Shown here in pieces: positions 41,639 to 51,206 of a DNA stretch of 64,000 bases. Source of the stretch: JAJDTR01 sp965220415 (lineage in GTDB: Bacteria; Poribacteria; WGA-4E; JAJDTR01); NCBI GenBank assembly GCA_965220415.1, contig OZ244829.1:3162001-3226000 (forward strand), given 5' to 3'. Within the stretch, counting starts at the first letter, position 1, and each line of letters starts with the position of its first letter. A model generated the notes under the pieces. The model saw only the letters and a list, made by a program, of their open reading frames with translations. It ran no database searches and was not told where the DNA came from. A program made the translations under genes and the position numbers.

Positions 41639-44485
41639 TTACTTGAGGATAACCATCTTTCGGGTAGCTATCGATTCGGGGGTTAATAACTGGTAGATGT
41701 AGGTTCCGGATGCCACTCGTTCGCCATCGTTGTTGCGCCCGTTCCAGTATGCGGCGCGTGATTTTCCAACGTAAAATCCGGCGCTCTTGAAGCCGAGGTC
41801 AAAATTCCGAACCAGTGTTCCCGCGGGAGTGAAGATGCGGATGGCGGCGTGGGTGTCAATCGCCAACTGGTAGGGCATCCAGGTTTCGGGATTGAACGGA
41901 TTCGGATAGTTGGGGAGCAGCGCGGTATTGCGCGGTATCATATCCTCCCGCGTCAATCGCATTTCGGTGAAGGCGCGGCGCATGTCATCCGCGCCAAGTT
42001 CGTGATGCAGCGTGCGAATCAACTCGCCGCTCGCGTCGTAGACTTCGATTATCAAAGCATCGCCAATGTCAGCAACCGTCTGGCGGTTCATATCCGCCCA
42101 GACTGCGTGCGATTTGCCTGCCTCAACCACATCGACCTCTCCGGTGCGTTGGTTGCGTACAATTAACGATATGCCGTCAAGCCCTTCTAGCCGCGCGCGA
42201 AGCACCAATGCCCAGACCCCCGATGTCTGGCGCGGGGCGGGTGCCGCCGTCGACGGGGCGTTTTGCCATGCGCGACCGCTGAATTCAGCCACCTTTGATT
42301 CGGTCACGTTGACGATGTAGCCCTTTCCGCCTTCAATCGGGAAGCCGTCGCCGGGAGAGTTTGCCGTGAATCCGACGAATTTTCCGGCGGACGGGTTGTA
42401 CTCAATGATGGTGGTGGCGCCAAGTTTTTCCATAAAGGTTCGGGCGGAATAGGGTTCAGACGGCATCAGGGGCAGGCTAATCATGTTCAGTCCCGCGGCG
42501 AGTTGTGTCTTAAATGTGTTTGTGATTGCCGGCGGGACAGTCAGGCTGTCTGCTCGAATCGCGAGGTTCTGAATGCGTTCATCGTTTTCGGCATCGACAT
42601 CGGGGACCGAATACGGCGTGTCCGTGAAATTCGCGGAAAGGTATTCCGCCAATGCGTCTTGCTCTCTGCCCGGCGCGGTAAAGTCGGCATTTCCGCCGGA
42701 TTGTTCCTCCGTCATCACGCCGGGTAGATCGACGCGGTTGGTATCGGGGTAATTCGGGTAGGGATAGTCGTCGCCGCCATCGGCGAGGAAGTCGCGCGTG
42801 ACGATGCGGAAGGTTCGCTCCCTATCGCCGACGACCCCGCCATTTTGCGCGACGATATCCATCGGATTCCCGTCGGAATCGGTGATGACGAGCGATCCGA
42901 CTCTCTTGCCCGCGGGTTGCGACATGTCATAACTGAAGGCTAGTCCACCGACTTGGGGGAACTGACCGGTGCTCACACCGGGTTGCGCTTCGGCGATTGC
43001 GTGTTCAACCACTTCCAGGAGTTGCGGCGCGGTCAGCGTCAATAGACTCAGCCCGCTGTTGAACCGGAGCGTATTTTCGATATCAAGCTGCGAGATATCG
43101 CCCTCGGCTTTGCCGACGAGCGGGTTAGCGGGCGGCGGAAGTTCATCCACACCCACAATGACACCGATAGAGGCTCGCATGCCGCCTCCATTTTTGAGGG
43201 AGGCGACCACGGTTGGATCGACTCGCCGCGCGGCGTCCAAGTTGGCATCGGCGGTCAGGTTTCCGAGGTTGGTTTCCTCCGTACGCACCGCGCCACGCCT
43301 CGCTTCCAAGTAGACGCTCGTACTCCCGAAGGTCGCCCCATCTTTTGTGAGGACGACGTTCCGAATGGCTTCGGTAATCGCTACGACCTGGGGCGCCGGG
43401 GCGGCGTCGCCGGTATCCACCACGCCGACTTCGTCCGTAGCGAAGGCGCCGCTCACCTCAGCATCAATGGATTCCGGTATCAGGACGCCCGACTCGTCGA
43501 AATCGAGCACCAGCCGACCGACGTATCTGTAATTACCGTCCGTACTGACGATTGCGACGGGTTCGTCCGCGGCGGAGGTTGCCAGAATGGGATAATTCCC
43601 GTCGGCGGTGTCACCGTCGCGCAGGCGGTCGGTGTTGTCCGCGAGCAGCGTATTCGAGCCGCCGGAAATGATGATATCAACGCCGTCCAACTGTGCCGCC
43701 AACGCTTCGTCTATGCTAAATCGCTGAAGGTGACCGGTGAGGATGATTACCTTCACGCCGGTCAATCTCAGTTCATCAACAGATTCCTGGATAATTGCGG
43801 CGAGAGCCGCGATGTCGTCTCGGTTTTCGGGGGAAACTCTGACATCGCCCGGCACCGATATCTTTGGGAGCAAAGGCGTAGTAGCGCCGATAACACCGAT
43901 TTTTGTACCCGAAGGGGTCGTGATAACCGCGCTTTTGCTGACGCTGTTGGGAATCGCTTTCACCTCCTGCCCGGCGTCGACGACGAGAGGGGCAAGGTTG
44001 CTATCAAGACTGAAATCCAAGTTAGCGCTGAGGAAGGGGAACGCCGTACCGACGTAGCCTCTACCATCATCGGCGATTAGGCTCGCGAGTACGCCGGTGC
44101 CCAAGTCAAATTCATGGTTACCGAGCGCCGACGCCATAAAACCCATGGCGTTGATCATCAGGATGTCCGCGCGTCCGGAACCCTCTCGTCCCAAAACATC
44201 GCGGAGACTCGGGTCGTTGCCCGCGGCGAAAAACGCGCCGGGGATATAGGTGTCGCCCGCTCCAATGATGACCGTATTCTCTTCCCCGGCTTTGAGCGCG
44301 TTCAGTACGGCGGAGAAGCGGGGGGCATTGTCGAGCGCTTCGACGCCGCCTTCGAGGTCAGCTGCGTGGAGCAATTGAAGCCTGAAGCGGGCGGGGGTGT
44401 CTTGGGAAAAGGCGGGGTTGTTAAGAATCAGCGCCGAGAAAATAATGAAAACGGACAGTGAAATTGTTTTTGGCTTGGCAAGCAT
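41639..44485 (-). CDS. Secreted 5'-nucleotidase/metallophosphatase-like protein with FlgD-like C-terminal tail
   Basis: 948 residues from the ATG at 44485 (AAGGAG ahead; signal MLAKPKTISLSVFIIFSALI ... FSQ). An UshA-like metallophosphatase domain is followed by the 5'-nucleotidase C-terminal domain (NLTADANLDAARR, LKNGGGMRASI). Metal-site motifs GDTYIPG and GNHEFDLG are intact, but DxH reads DLE and the usual GHxH reads GGSN. A similar substitution is typical of a subfamily of large secreted homologues, as far as I recall, so activity should not be assumed lost. The last 90 residues (LLPNYPNPFNPETWMPYQLA ... YIYQLLTPESIATRKMVILK) form a FlgD-Ig-like domain used as a secretion or anchoring tail in this phylum. 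Confidence 0.82.
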   Translation of the reverse strand: MLAKPKTISLSVFIIFSALILNNPAFSQDTPARFRLQLLHAADLEGGVEALDNAPRFSAVLNALKAGEENTVIIGAGDTYIPGAFFAAGNDPSLRDVLGREGSGRADILMINAMGFMASALGNHEFDLGTGVLASLIADDGRGYVGTAFPFLSANLDFSLDSNLAPLVVDAGQEVKAIPNSVSKSAVITTPSGTKIGVIGATTPLLPKISVPGDVRVSPENRDDIAALAAIIQESVDELRLTGVKVIILTGHLQRFSIDEALAAQLDGVDIIISGGSNTLLADNTDRLRDGDTADGNYPILATSAADEPVAIVSTDGNYRYVGRLVLDFDESGVLIPESIDAEVSGAFATDEVGVVDTGDAAPAPQVVAITEAIRNVVLTKDGATFGSTSVYLEARRGAVRTEETNLGNLTADANLDAARRVDPTVVASLKNGGGMRASIGVIVGVDELPPPANPLVGKAEGDISQLDIENTLRFNSGLSLLTLTAPQLLEVVEHAIAEAQPGVSTGQFPQVGGLAFSYDMSQPAGKRVGSLVITDSDGNPMDIVAQNGGVVGDRERTFRIVTRDFLADGGDDYPYPNYPDTNRVDLPGVMTEEQSGGNADFTAPGREQDALAEYLSANFTDTPYSVPDVDAENDERIQNLAIRADSLTVPPAITNTFKTQLAAGLNMISLPLMPSEPYSARTFMEKLGATTIIEYNPSAGKFVGFTANSPGDGFPIEGGKGYIVNVTESKVAEFSGRAWQNAPSTAAPAPRQTSGVWALVLRARLEGLDGISLIVRNQRTGEVDVVEAGKSHAVWADMNRQTVADIGDALIIEVYDASGELIRTLHHELGADDMRRAFTEMRLTREDMIPRNTALLPNYPNPFNPETWMPYQLAIDTHAAIRIFTPAGTLVRNFDLGFKSAGFYVGKSRAAYWNGRNNDGERVASGTYIYQLLTPESIATRKMVILK

Positions 44486-45360
44486 TCGGGAATACTCCTT
44501 CAATTTATTTAGGTGGGCTGCTATAGTCATTCACAATCATATTTACACATACTAATTGGTGATTTGATGATTGAAAATTGTTACTGTAGGAGCGACCTCC
44601 CGGTCGCGACCTCCTGTCGCGAGGCAAAATTCGCTTCAACGGAAGACGCACAATAAATTGCACTAGTGCAATTCGAACCAACCAAATTCCACATGTGTAA
44701 CTATTATTTGCAACGACTATAAACCATTACTCTAAAACCGTAATGCATCAATGGTGTGAATCAAAGTCGCGATTCGGAGATCGCTCCTACAGGGACTTCG
44801 CGTGGAAACGCCAACAAACTCGCCCACTTCAATCCTATAAGTATTCAACCGCATAAATCGTTTGCTATGTAGCATTCACGTAGGTTGAGACAAAGGATAA
44901 CATGGAGACGGGGTTTTTGCAACTTACACTAATGGACCTCCAAGTCGGATGAATTGCGCTGCGATAGTCGGTGTAGGAACTATCTCTCGGCCGCGATGAC
45001 CTAGGCACGGCAGGACAAGTGTTATCTGTAATATGTCAGCAGATGGAGGTTACAGGGGATTGTCGCTTTGTTGACTTTTTTATGTCAATGGGAGGGGGAA
45101 GAATAAACTTCCGAAAAAAGCGCTGCTATGAACCGGTATTGGATTGAGGGAGAGAAGAAGGAAGATTGGGGATTTGGCGATCGAGGATTGTGTATAGGGC
45201 TTACAGAGGAAGAAACCGAGTTTTCAAGGAAACACTCGGTTTCGTGCAGCACGTAAGGTTAGGTTGAACGGCTAAAAGCAAACGACAATTAATGCAATAT
45301 GCTAGTGAGATCTGACCTACAGGTCTGCTGCCATATATCGATTTGGCTTAACCCAACCTA
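44486..45360. other. Gene-free interval with dispersed repeats
   Basis: No supported gene. It contains GTAGGAGCGACCTCCCGGTC (about 44586), GATTCGGAGATCGCTCCTAC (about 44770; also at 50504 and 51966), the AAACCGAG hairpin at 45212-45244, and an imperfect palindrome with AGGTTGAACGG/GGCTTAACCCAACCTAC arms (about 45248-45361) that ends at the stop of the next gene. Confidence 0.6.
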
Positions 45361-45885
45361 CTAGCTGTCAACGTCGTCGGTCTTGTCACTTGTCCGTTCT
45401 CTAATTTCCGCGCGGAGATCGTTTGCCACGCCGTCTATCTTGTCTATCACTTGCATTATGTCCCTATGATGCGCCCGTGAGTTAGCATCTATCTTCTCAT
45501 CGAGTCGGGTAAAACCAGTGTCCATCTTCTCGTTGAGTTTGTTTATGTCCGAAGAATGCGCCTGCGAATTGACATCTATTTTCTCATCAAATCGGGTGAA
45601 ACCTGCATCCATCTTCTCATTAAGTCGGATAAAACCAGTGTCCATCTTCTCACCAAGTTTCAAAATATCGGAGCGGAGTTGCCGCATATCCTCTCGGAGT
45701 TCCTTCATCACCGTTTGAATTGAGACTGCTAACAAATTTATCTGTTCTTGCAGTTTATCATCAGCTCTGTTCATCTCTGCTTTCGTCGCCACTGATGTTG
45801 TGATTTTCCACCAGAGCGCGGCAATCCCGATTAGCACCCCAATCAGCGGTATGACCGACGGTACGATGATTTTAATCCATTCCAT
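45361..45885 (-). CDS. Membrane-anchored coiled-coil protein with internal repeats
   Basis: 174 residues; AAGGAGGA precedes the ATG. One N-terminal transmembrane helix (IIVPSVIPLIGVLIGIAALWW) is followed by about 145 residues of coiled coil. Within it a repeat of about 11 residues, EKMDTGFTRLDEK, recurs five times (KMDTGFIRLNEKMDAGFTRF, then DEKIDVNSQAHSSDINKLNE, then KMDTGFTRLDEKIDANSRAH). The 11-residue periodicity suggests a right-handed or stutter-containing coil, as in DUF1640 or tail-fibre-like proteins. Function unknown. Confidence 0.7.
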   Translation of the reverse strand: MEWIKIIVPSVIPLIGVLIGIAALWWKITTSVATKAEMNRADDKLQEQINLLAVSIQTVMKELREDMRQLRSDILKLGEKMDTGFIRLNEKMDAGFTRFDEKIDVNSQAHSSDINKLNEKMDTGFTRLDEKIDANSRAHHRDIMQVIDKIDGVANDLRAEIRERTSDKTDDVDS

Positions 45886-46148
45886 CAGATTCCTCCTTCG
45901 TTTTAGGGGTCGAATTGTCGAACTATAACATCTTCTCCGAAAATTGTCAATCTACATTGCTCGCAATTAACCTGATTTACTTGTCATATCCCGCCAGATT
46001 TAACGTTGTTGCAGTCTCAAAATGTCAAAAAAACTGAATCGGTGTCAATAATATGCTTACAAGGCAAGTAGGAGATCTTTTGTCGAATTTTGAATTCGAT
46101 GATTCAGGGTTCTCTAGAATCAGGTGGGATTGTAACGGGGTTTAGGTG

Positions 46149-46177
46149 TTGGCAACATGGGGGGATTGGTGTATAAT
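46149..46177 (+). promoter_or_regulatory. Sigma-70-type promoter of prpBC
   Basis: TTGGCA, 17-base spacer, TATAAT, placing the transcript start about 25-45 bases before the prpB start codon. The rest of the 45886-46206 gap shows nothing recognisable. I see no obvious operator. Confidence 0.7.
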
Positions 46178-46227
46178 GGCATCGCTGTGGAAGGTGAATT
46201 GAATTTGTGGTGAAGGATGGCGGGTTA

Positions 46228-47097
46228 ATGGACGAGATTTGTTCTCCCGGTCGGCGATTTCGTAATGCAGTGTCGGAGGAATGCCCGTTACAGGTTGTGG
46301 GCGTTATCAACGCGTATGCCGCGATCATGGCGGAGCGTGTGGGGTTTCGGGCTATCTATCTCTCCGGATCGGGGGTGGCGAGCGCGTCATACGGTCTGCC
46401 GGATTTGGGCATGACCACGCTGGATGAGGTACTGGAGGATGTGCGTCGGATTACGAACGCCACCGAACTGCCGTTGCTCGTGGATGTGGATACGGGTTGG
46501 GGCAACGCGTTTATGATCGCGAAAACCGTTCGCCAAATGATTCGGGCCGGCGCCGGCGCTGCCCACATCGAGGATCAGGTGAGCGCCAAGCGTTGCGGTC
46601 ACCGCCCGAATAAGGAGGTTGTCAGCCCGGACGAGATGGTAGACCGAATCAAAGCCGCCGTGGATGCGAGGACGGATCCCGATTTTGTTCTCATGGCGCG
46701 GACGGATGCGCTCGCTATCGAAGGGCTTGATGCCGCAATCGAGCGTGCCTGCCGGTACAGAGATGCCGGCGCGGATATGATTTTTGCGGAAGCCGTTACC
46801 GAGTTGGAGCAGTACCGAAAGTTTGCGGATGCGGTCGGCGTCCCGATTCTGGCGAATATAACGGAGTTCGGCAAGACGAATCTCTACACAACGGAGGAAC
46901 TCGGGAGCGTCGGCGTGAGTTTGACGCTTTATCCGTTGTCCGCGTTTCGTGCCATGAATGCCGCCGCACTCGGTGTATTTCGGGCGTTGCGAGATGAGGG
47001 GACTCAGAAACGCGTGGTTGATATGATGCAAACGCGGGAGGAATTGTACGACATCCTCAATTATCATGAGTACGAGCGGAAGATTGACGAGTTGTAG
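46228..47097 (+). CDS. prpB: 2-methylisocitrate lyase
   Basis: 289 residues from the ATG at 46228. An in-frame GTG at 46207 would add seven residues. Homologues begin at the SPGRRFRNAV region, which favours the ATG. It cleaves 2-methylisocitrate to pyruvate and succinate, the last step of the methylcitrate cycle for propionate. Clear family landmarks are the substrate-binding YLSGSGVASASYGLPDLGM, the signature loop AKRCGHRPNKEVVS with catalytic Cys, ARTDALAIEGLDAAIERA, FAEAVTELEQYRKFADAV and LANITEFGKT. It is followed after about 140 bases by prpC. Confidence 0.93.
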   Translation: MDEICSPGRRFRNAVSEECPLQVVGVINAYAAIMAERVGFRAIYLSGSGVASASYGLPDLGMTTLDEVLEDVRRITNATELPLLVDVDTGWGNAFMIAKTVRQMIRAGAGAAHIEDQVSAKRCGHRPNKEVVSPDEMVDRIKAAVDARTDPDFVLMARTDALAIEGLDAAIERACRYRDAGADMIFAEAVTELEQYRKFADAVGVPILANITEFGKTNLYTTEELGSVGVSLTLYPLSAFRAMNAAALGVFRALRDEGTQKRVVDMMQTREELYDILNYHEYERKIDEL

Positions 47098-47181
47098 GGG
47101 GAGGAGCGGGGAGATTAGGATTCAATAAACGCAAGTCGTTTTCTAGGGATTACAAAGCTTGGTGGGCAGTAAGAGAAGAAA

Positions 47182-47213
47182 GAAACCAAGTTTTGAGGAA
47201 AAAACTTGGTTTC
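47182..47213. repeat. AAACCAAGTTTT palindromic repeat between prpB and prpC
   Basis: A GAAACCAAGTTTT...AACTTGGTTTC hairpin. It lies inside the open frame upstream of the real prpC start and creates a false N-terminal extension (KKPSFEEKTWF). Confidence 0.75.
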
Positions 47214-47239
47214 GAAAGATGTGTTTCATGAGGAAGACA

Positions 47240-48376
47240 ATGCAAGCGAAAAAGGCAGGTGGATTGGCAGGTGTCATCGCCGGTGAAACGGCTATATGTA
47301 CCGTGGGCACAGAGGGGGTAGGCTTGACCTATCGGGGATATGGAATCGACGATTTGGCTAAGCAAGCGGGCTTTGAGGAGATCGCCCACCTACTCATTCA
47401 CGGGAAACTGCCCACGCAATCGGAACTGGAGGATTACCGTGAGGCGTTGATTGGGGCGCGAGGTTTACCGTCGGGGCTGAAAACGGTGCTTGAGCAGTTG
47501 CCGGGAGACGCACATCCGATGGACGTGCTGCAAACGGGCTGTTCGGTGCTGGGGACAATTGAGCAGGAAACGGAGGACACGAATCAGTCTGACATCGCCG
47601 ATCGGCTGGTGGCGAGTCTACCGTCGATGTTGCTCTATTGGTACCATTTTCATGATAGCGGCAGGCGTATCGAAGTGGAAACGGACGACTACACGACGGC
47701 GGGACATTTTCTGCATCTGCTGCATGGTCGGGAGGCGGACGAATTGCAACGCCGAACGGTTGACGTGTCGTTGATTCTTTATGCGGAGCATGAGTTTAAC
47801 GCGTCGACTTTTGCGGCGCGTGTCGCCGCCGCCACTCTTACCGATTTCTATTCGGCGGTCTCCGGGGCAATCGGCACGCTCAGAGGGCCTCTACACGGCG
47901 GCGCCAACGAGGCGGCGATGGCGCTGATTGAGCGGTTTGAAACGCCTGACGAGGCTGAAGCCGCCGTTCTGGAGATGCTGGCGGCGAAACAGCTTATCAT
48001 GGGGTTCGGGCACCGGGTGTACACTGTCTCGGATCCGCGCTCGGATATCATCAAGGAGTGGTCACGAAAACTCTCCAAAGCGAGCGGCGACATGACGCTG
48101 TTTGACGTTTCCGTGCGGGTTGAAGAGGTGATGCGGCGGGAGAAGAAACTTTTCCCGAATCTCGATTTCTTTATGGCGTCCGCGTATCATCTCTGCGGGA
48201 TTCCAACGCCGATGTTTACGCCGATTTTTGTCATGGGCAGGATAGCCGGCTGGGCGGCTCATATCTTCGAGCAGCGGAGCGATAATCGTCTGATTCGGCC
48301 GGGGGCGGAGTATATCGGTCCGGAGCCGACGGATTACGTCCCCATTGCCGAGCGGGGGGAAAACAGTGGCCAGTGA
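47240..48376 (+). CDS. prpC: 2-methylcitrate synthase
   Basis: 378 residues. The frame is open from 47159, but that part is a palindromic repeat. The ATG at 47240 has GAGGAAG 5 bases ahead and gives MQAKKAGGLAGVIAGETAIC, aligning with family N-termini. It condenses propionyl-CoA with oxaloacetate to 2-methylcitrate. Citrate-synthase landmarks are the GLTYRGYGIDDLA region, catalytic His in LRGPLHGGANEAAM, His in MGFGHRVYTVSDPRSDI, Asp in FPNLDFFMASAYHLCGIP, and EQRSDNRLIRPGAEYIGPEP at the end. prpD or acnD is not in the window. Confidence 0.92.
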   Translation: MQAKKAGGLAGVIAGETAICTVGTEGVGLTYRGYGIDDLAKQAGFEEIAHLLIHGKLPTQSELEDYREALIGARGLPSGLKTVLEQLPGDAHPMDVLQTGCSVLGTIEQETEDTNQSDIADRLVASLPSMLLYWYHFHDSGRRIEVETDDYTTAGHFLHLLHGREADELQRRTVDVSLILYAEHEFNASTFAARVAAATLTDFYSAVSGAIGTLRGPLHGGANEAAMALIERFETPDEAEAAVLEMLAAKQLIMGFGHRVYTVSDPRSDIIKEWSRKLSKASGDMTLFDVSVRVEEVMRREKKLFPNLDFFMASAYHLCGIPTPMFTPIFVMGRIAGWAAHIFEQRSDNRLIRPGAEYIGPEPTDYVPIAERGENSGQ

Positions 48377-48424
48377 CCAGTGGCCTGTGGTCAGCAAAGG
48401 CAGTGGTGAATGGAGATGGTTGGT

Positions 48425-48716
48425 GAAGTAGCGCGCCATTATCCCTGTCGGAATAATTCTTTCAGCAAGTAACACCCTTTTTTCGATCAATGACTAGCCG
48501 TGAAAAGTGTTCCTTCGTGGTCTGGTTTTCACTCCAGCGGAGTGCTATGTCAATAGAACACGATTCCTCCTCGCGTCTGCACTCCAGCGGAGTGCAATGT
48601 GGGTCGTGCTTCATAAATTGACCCTCGTTTTTCGCTCTATGACTTGCTCCGAGCGAGTGTTACTTGATAGCGTCCCATCATTCCTGTCGGAATGATTCAT
48701 TCAGCAAGTAACACCT
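48425..48716. repeat. Cluster of palindromic repeats beside the IS element
   Basis: Unit A: GTGTTACTTG ... CATTCCTGTCGGAATG ... CAAGTAACAC at 48657-48714. A degenerate copy is at 48425-48475. Unit B: the perfect palindrome CACTCCAGCGGAGTG occurs twice, near 48530 and 48590. A further half of unit A (GTGTTACTTG) lies just beyond the right side of the element at 50449-50458. Confidence 0.7.
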
Positions 48717-50448
48717 ATGCTACAATAGGGTTGGTTCAGGCATGCAAAGACGGAAATTTTCTTGGTGTTTGTAAACCCGCTTGATAGCGTCGTCCGAGTT
48801 ATGCATGATTTGTTCACTGGTGGACACAAGCAAGATTCCCTGTCATGGGGTTTATTGTATTGGTACCCCGTTTGAGAGACTAAGCGATTCTAAGCATAAC
48901 CCCGCCTGCACCGGTTTTGAAACCCATGTTGTATATTCCGACCCCCTCTCGGCAAGGAGAATTCACGATGAAAAGACGGCGTAAAACCGGCAGTTCGAGA
49001 AAAGGACGATTCAAAGAACGTCCTGCTACTCAAGAGGTTCAAGAAGTTGATGCCTTTGGACAAATCAATTATAACGCGGCAGGTCTAGACATCGGAGACG
49101 CTGAAATTTATGCTGCTGTACCTGAAGGACGAGATAAAGACTGTGTGCGAGTCTTTAAGACTTTTACCGAAGACCTCCATCTCTTAGCGGATTGGTTACA
49201 GCATTGTTGCGTGACCACGGTGGCGATGGAATCAACAGGTATCTACTGGCTTCCAATCTATGAAATGCTTGAGGCACGCGGCTTTGAAGTGTATCTGGTG
49301 AATGCGCGTCATATCAAAAACGTTAGCGGTAAGAAAACTGACATTGAAGATTGTCAATGGATACAGCAGTTGCATACCTATGGGCTGCTTTCGGCTTCAT
49401 TCCGCCCTGCTGAAGAGATTTGCGCCTTGCGTTCATTAGTGAGGCATCGAGCCAATCTAATCACGATGTGCTCGACACAAGTGCAACATATGCAGAAGGC
49501 ATTGCAACTGATGAATCTCAAGCTGACCAACGTCATCTCAGACATCACCGGTCTGACAGGCATGCGTATCATCAGAGACATCGTCAAGGGTCAACGCGAC
49601 GCCGACCAATTGGCAGCACATCGTGACGAGCGATGTGCCAAGAGTGAAAAAGAAATTCGCAAATCTCTTGAGGGCAATTACAAGTCCGAACATCTGTTCG
49701 CCCTCAAGCAAGCGTTGCAAGCCTACGATTTTTATCAGGAGCAAATCAGCGATTGTGATGTAGAAATCGAAAAGTTTTATCAGACGATTGAACCCCAGAT
49801 TGACATCAAAGCGCACCCATTGCCGGAGAGTCAAAGAAAGCGGCGTCGTCCAAAGGGGAATGAGCCCTGTTTTAATTTGCGTCAACATCTGTATCAACTA
49901 AGCGGGATAGATCTCACTCAGATTGAGGGAGTCAATGTGCTCAATGCACAAGCGATATTGAGTGAAATCGGCACCGATATGAGCAAATGGCCTACGGTCA
50001 AACATTTCACCTCCTGGCTGGGTTTATGTCCGAACAACCAAATCACGGGTGGCAAAGTGATGTACCGTCAAACACAGAAAAACAACAGTCGTGCGGCACG
50101 CGCTCTGAGGCTGGCGGCGCAAGGCATATCGACGAGCAAAGGTGCTCTCGGCGGTTATTATCGTCGTCAGCGAGCGAGGCTCGGTCCCGCTCAAGCCATC
50201 ACGGCAATCGCTCATAAACTCGCACGTATTATCTATGCCATGCTGAAAAATCGGACGTCCTACTGTGAACCTGCTTCCGGCTACTATGAAGAACAGGCTC
50301 GCCAGAGGGCGGTCAAGAACCTGGAACGCAAAGCCAAACAATTAGGATTTCATCTAATCGCACAAGCAGCTTAAATCGGTTTTCCCATCAACGAAATTGA
50401 GGTAAAATCCAATTGTTGCAAACGCTTTTCAACACTCCCTTTGAAAAA
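48717..50448 (+). mobile_element. IS110-family insertion sequence (ends approximate)
   Basis: A DEDD transposase gene with about 250 bases of non-coding DNA on its left and about 75 on its right. IS110 elements lack long terminal inverted repeats, so the exact ends cannot be read. The limits given are the edges of the flanking unit A palindromic repeats. The long left non-coding end is where IS110-group elements encode their bridge (seek) RNA. That it does so here is inference. Confidence 0.6.
48968..50374 (+). CDS. IS110-family DEDD transposase
   Basis: 468 residues from the ATG at 48968 (AAGGAG ahead); the earlier in-frame start at 48917 is non-coding. The RuvC-like N-terminal domain has AAGLDIGDAEIYAAVPEG (first Asp), TVAMESTGIYWLPIYE (Glu) and GKKTDIEDCQWIQQLHTYGL (Asp pair). 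The C-terminal Transposase_20 domain shows IEGVNVLNAQAILSEIGTDM, FTSWLGLCPNNQITGGKV and RAARALRLAAQGI with the Ser-containing catalytic segment. Full length and without stops, so probably active. Confidence 0.92.
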   Translation: MKRRRKTGSSRKGRFKERPATQEVQEVDAFGQINYNAAGLDIGDAEIYAAVPEGRDKDCVRVFKTFTEDLHLLADWLQHCCVTTVAMESTGIYWLPIYEMLEARGFEVYLVNARHIKNVSGKKTDIEDCQWIQQLHTYGLLSASFRPAEEICALRSLVRHRANLITMCSTQVQHMQKALQLMNLKLTNVISDITGLTGMRIIRDIVKGQRDADQLAAHRDERCAKSEKEIRKSLEGNYKSEHLFALKQALQAYDFYQEQISDCDVEIEKFYQTIEPQIDIKAHPLPESQRKRRRPKGNEPCFNLRQHLYQLSGIDLTQIEGVNVLNAQAILSEIGTDMSKWPTVKHFTSWLGLCPNNQITGGKVMYRQTQKNNSRAARALRLAAQGISTSKGALGGYYRRQRARLGPAQAITAIAHKLARIIYAMLKNRTSYCEPASGYYEEQARQRAVKNLERKAKQLGFHLIAQAA

Positions 50449-50697
50449 GTGTTACTTGAGAGAAAATGAGAAACGAGAAGGGTGGAATAGGAGCGGAGGG
50501 GGAGTCGCGATTCGGAGATCGCTCCTACAAGAGATGATGGGCGGTGCCCACCATACGGGATTGATCGATTTATTGGCTTTTTGGGATAGATTGTGTTATA
50601 TTAAACGCTCGGTTTGGCTTTGTTACGAAGGTTCAATATAGAATAGACGCTAAAACATGCACGCAACGTATTAGATGTGTTATAGGAGGAATCTGAG
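50375..50697. other. IS right flank and rpsT leader
   Basis: After the transposase stop come about 75 bases of IS end, then a CGATTCGGAGATCGCTCCTACA repeat (50505) and a GGGCGGTGCCCACCATACGG repeat (50537). A probable rpsT promoter follows: TTGGCT (50573-50578), 18 bases, TATATT (50597-50602). GGAGGA stands 8 bases before the TTG start of rpsT. Confidence 0.55.
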
Positions 50698-50967
50698 TTG
50701 CCCCATAGAAAATCTGCAATGAAGCACATTCGCGCGGATAAGAAAAAAGCGGAAGTAAATAGAAGGCGAAAAGTAACGCTGAGAACGACGTTAAAGAAGG
50801 CGGAAACTGCCATCGCTGCCGGGGATTCGGATGCTGCCGAGGGATTGTATCGTCAGGCGTCAGGGCGCCTTGACAGGGCGGCACAGAAAGGCGTAATCAA
50901 GCGAGGCACGGCGGACCGCCGGAAGTCGCGTCTTGCGCAGAAGTTAAATGAAATGAACGCCGACTGA
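50698..50967 (+). CDS. rpsT: 30S ribosomal protein S20
   Basis: 89 residues starting with TTG at 50698. A TTG start is also used for rpsT in some other bacteria and may limit expression. The protein is helical and very basic: PHRKSAMKHIRADKKKAEVN, LRTTLKKAETAIAAGD, YRQASGRLDRAAQKGVIKRG and a C-terminal RRKSRLAQKLNEM. Key family positions (K-S-A-x-K, R-R, KGxIHKNxAARKKSRL, here KGVIKRGTADRRKSRL) are conserved. It binds 16S rRNA in the body of the small subunit. It is a single-gene unit ending in the terminator at 51001. Confidence 0.93.
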   Translation: MPHRKSAMKHIRADKKKAEVNRRRKVTLRTTLKKAETAIAAGDSDAAEGLYRQASGRLDRAAQKGVIKRGTADRRKSRLAQKLNEMNAD

Positions 50968-51000
50968 AAACTGATTTTCAGGTTGCAGCGGTATCCCAAG

Positions 51001-51038
51001 AAAAGCCCCCGGCTCGGAAGAGTTGACGGGGCTTTTTT
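51001..51038 (+). terminator. Rho-independent terminator of rpsT
   Basis: AAAAGCCCC pairs with GGGGCTTTT, followed by a T run. The 58-bp segment 50985-51042 containing it is repeated at 51872-51929. Confidence 0.85.
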
Positions 51039-51122
51039 GTTTGCAGTCCGCGTTCAGGCGAGGGGGTCTGAATAGGAACGCTATCGGGCAATTGGAGAAG
51101 ATTGACTACGGTTGAATTTTAA

Positions 51123-51151
51123 TTGAAAAGCTAACTGTTTAATGGTAATCT
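51123..51151 (+). promoter_or_regulatory. Possible hicBA promoter
   Basis: TTGAAA, 17-base spacer, TAATCT, about 55 bases before the antitoxin ATG. AT-rich and in the expected place, but only a moderate match. Confidence 0.4.
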
Positions 51152-51206
51152 ATTCAAAGTGTACAAAAGGCTTAACTCTTACAATTTCAGCCTAGTGGAG
51201 GTTATA

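Noticed and set aside
46387..47067. 226-codon antisense open frame within prpB
   Set aside because: The sense strand encodes unmistakable methylisocitrate lyase; the antisense frame is a shadow.
48425..48716. CRISPR-like repeats near the IS element
   Set aside because: Repeats are palindromic, irregularly spaced and mixed in type, with no uniform spacers and no cas genes.
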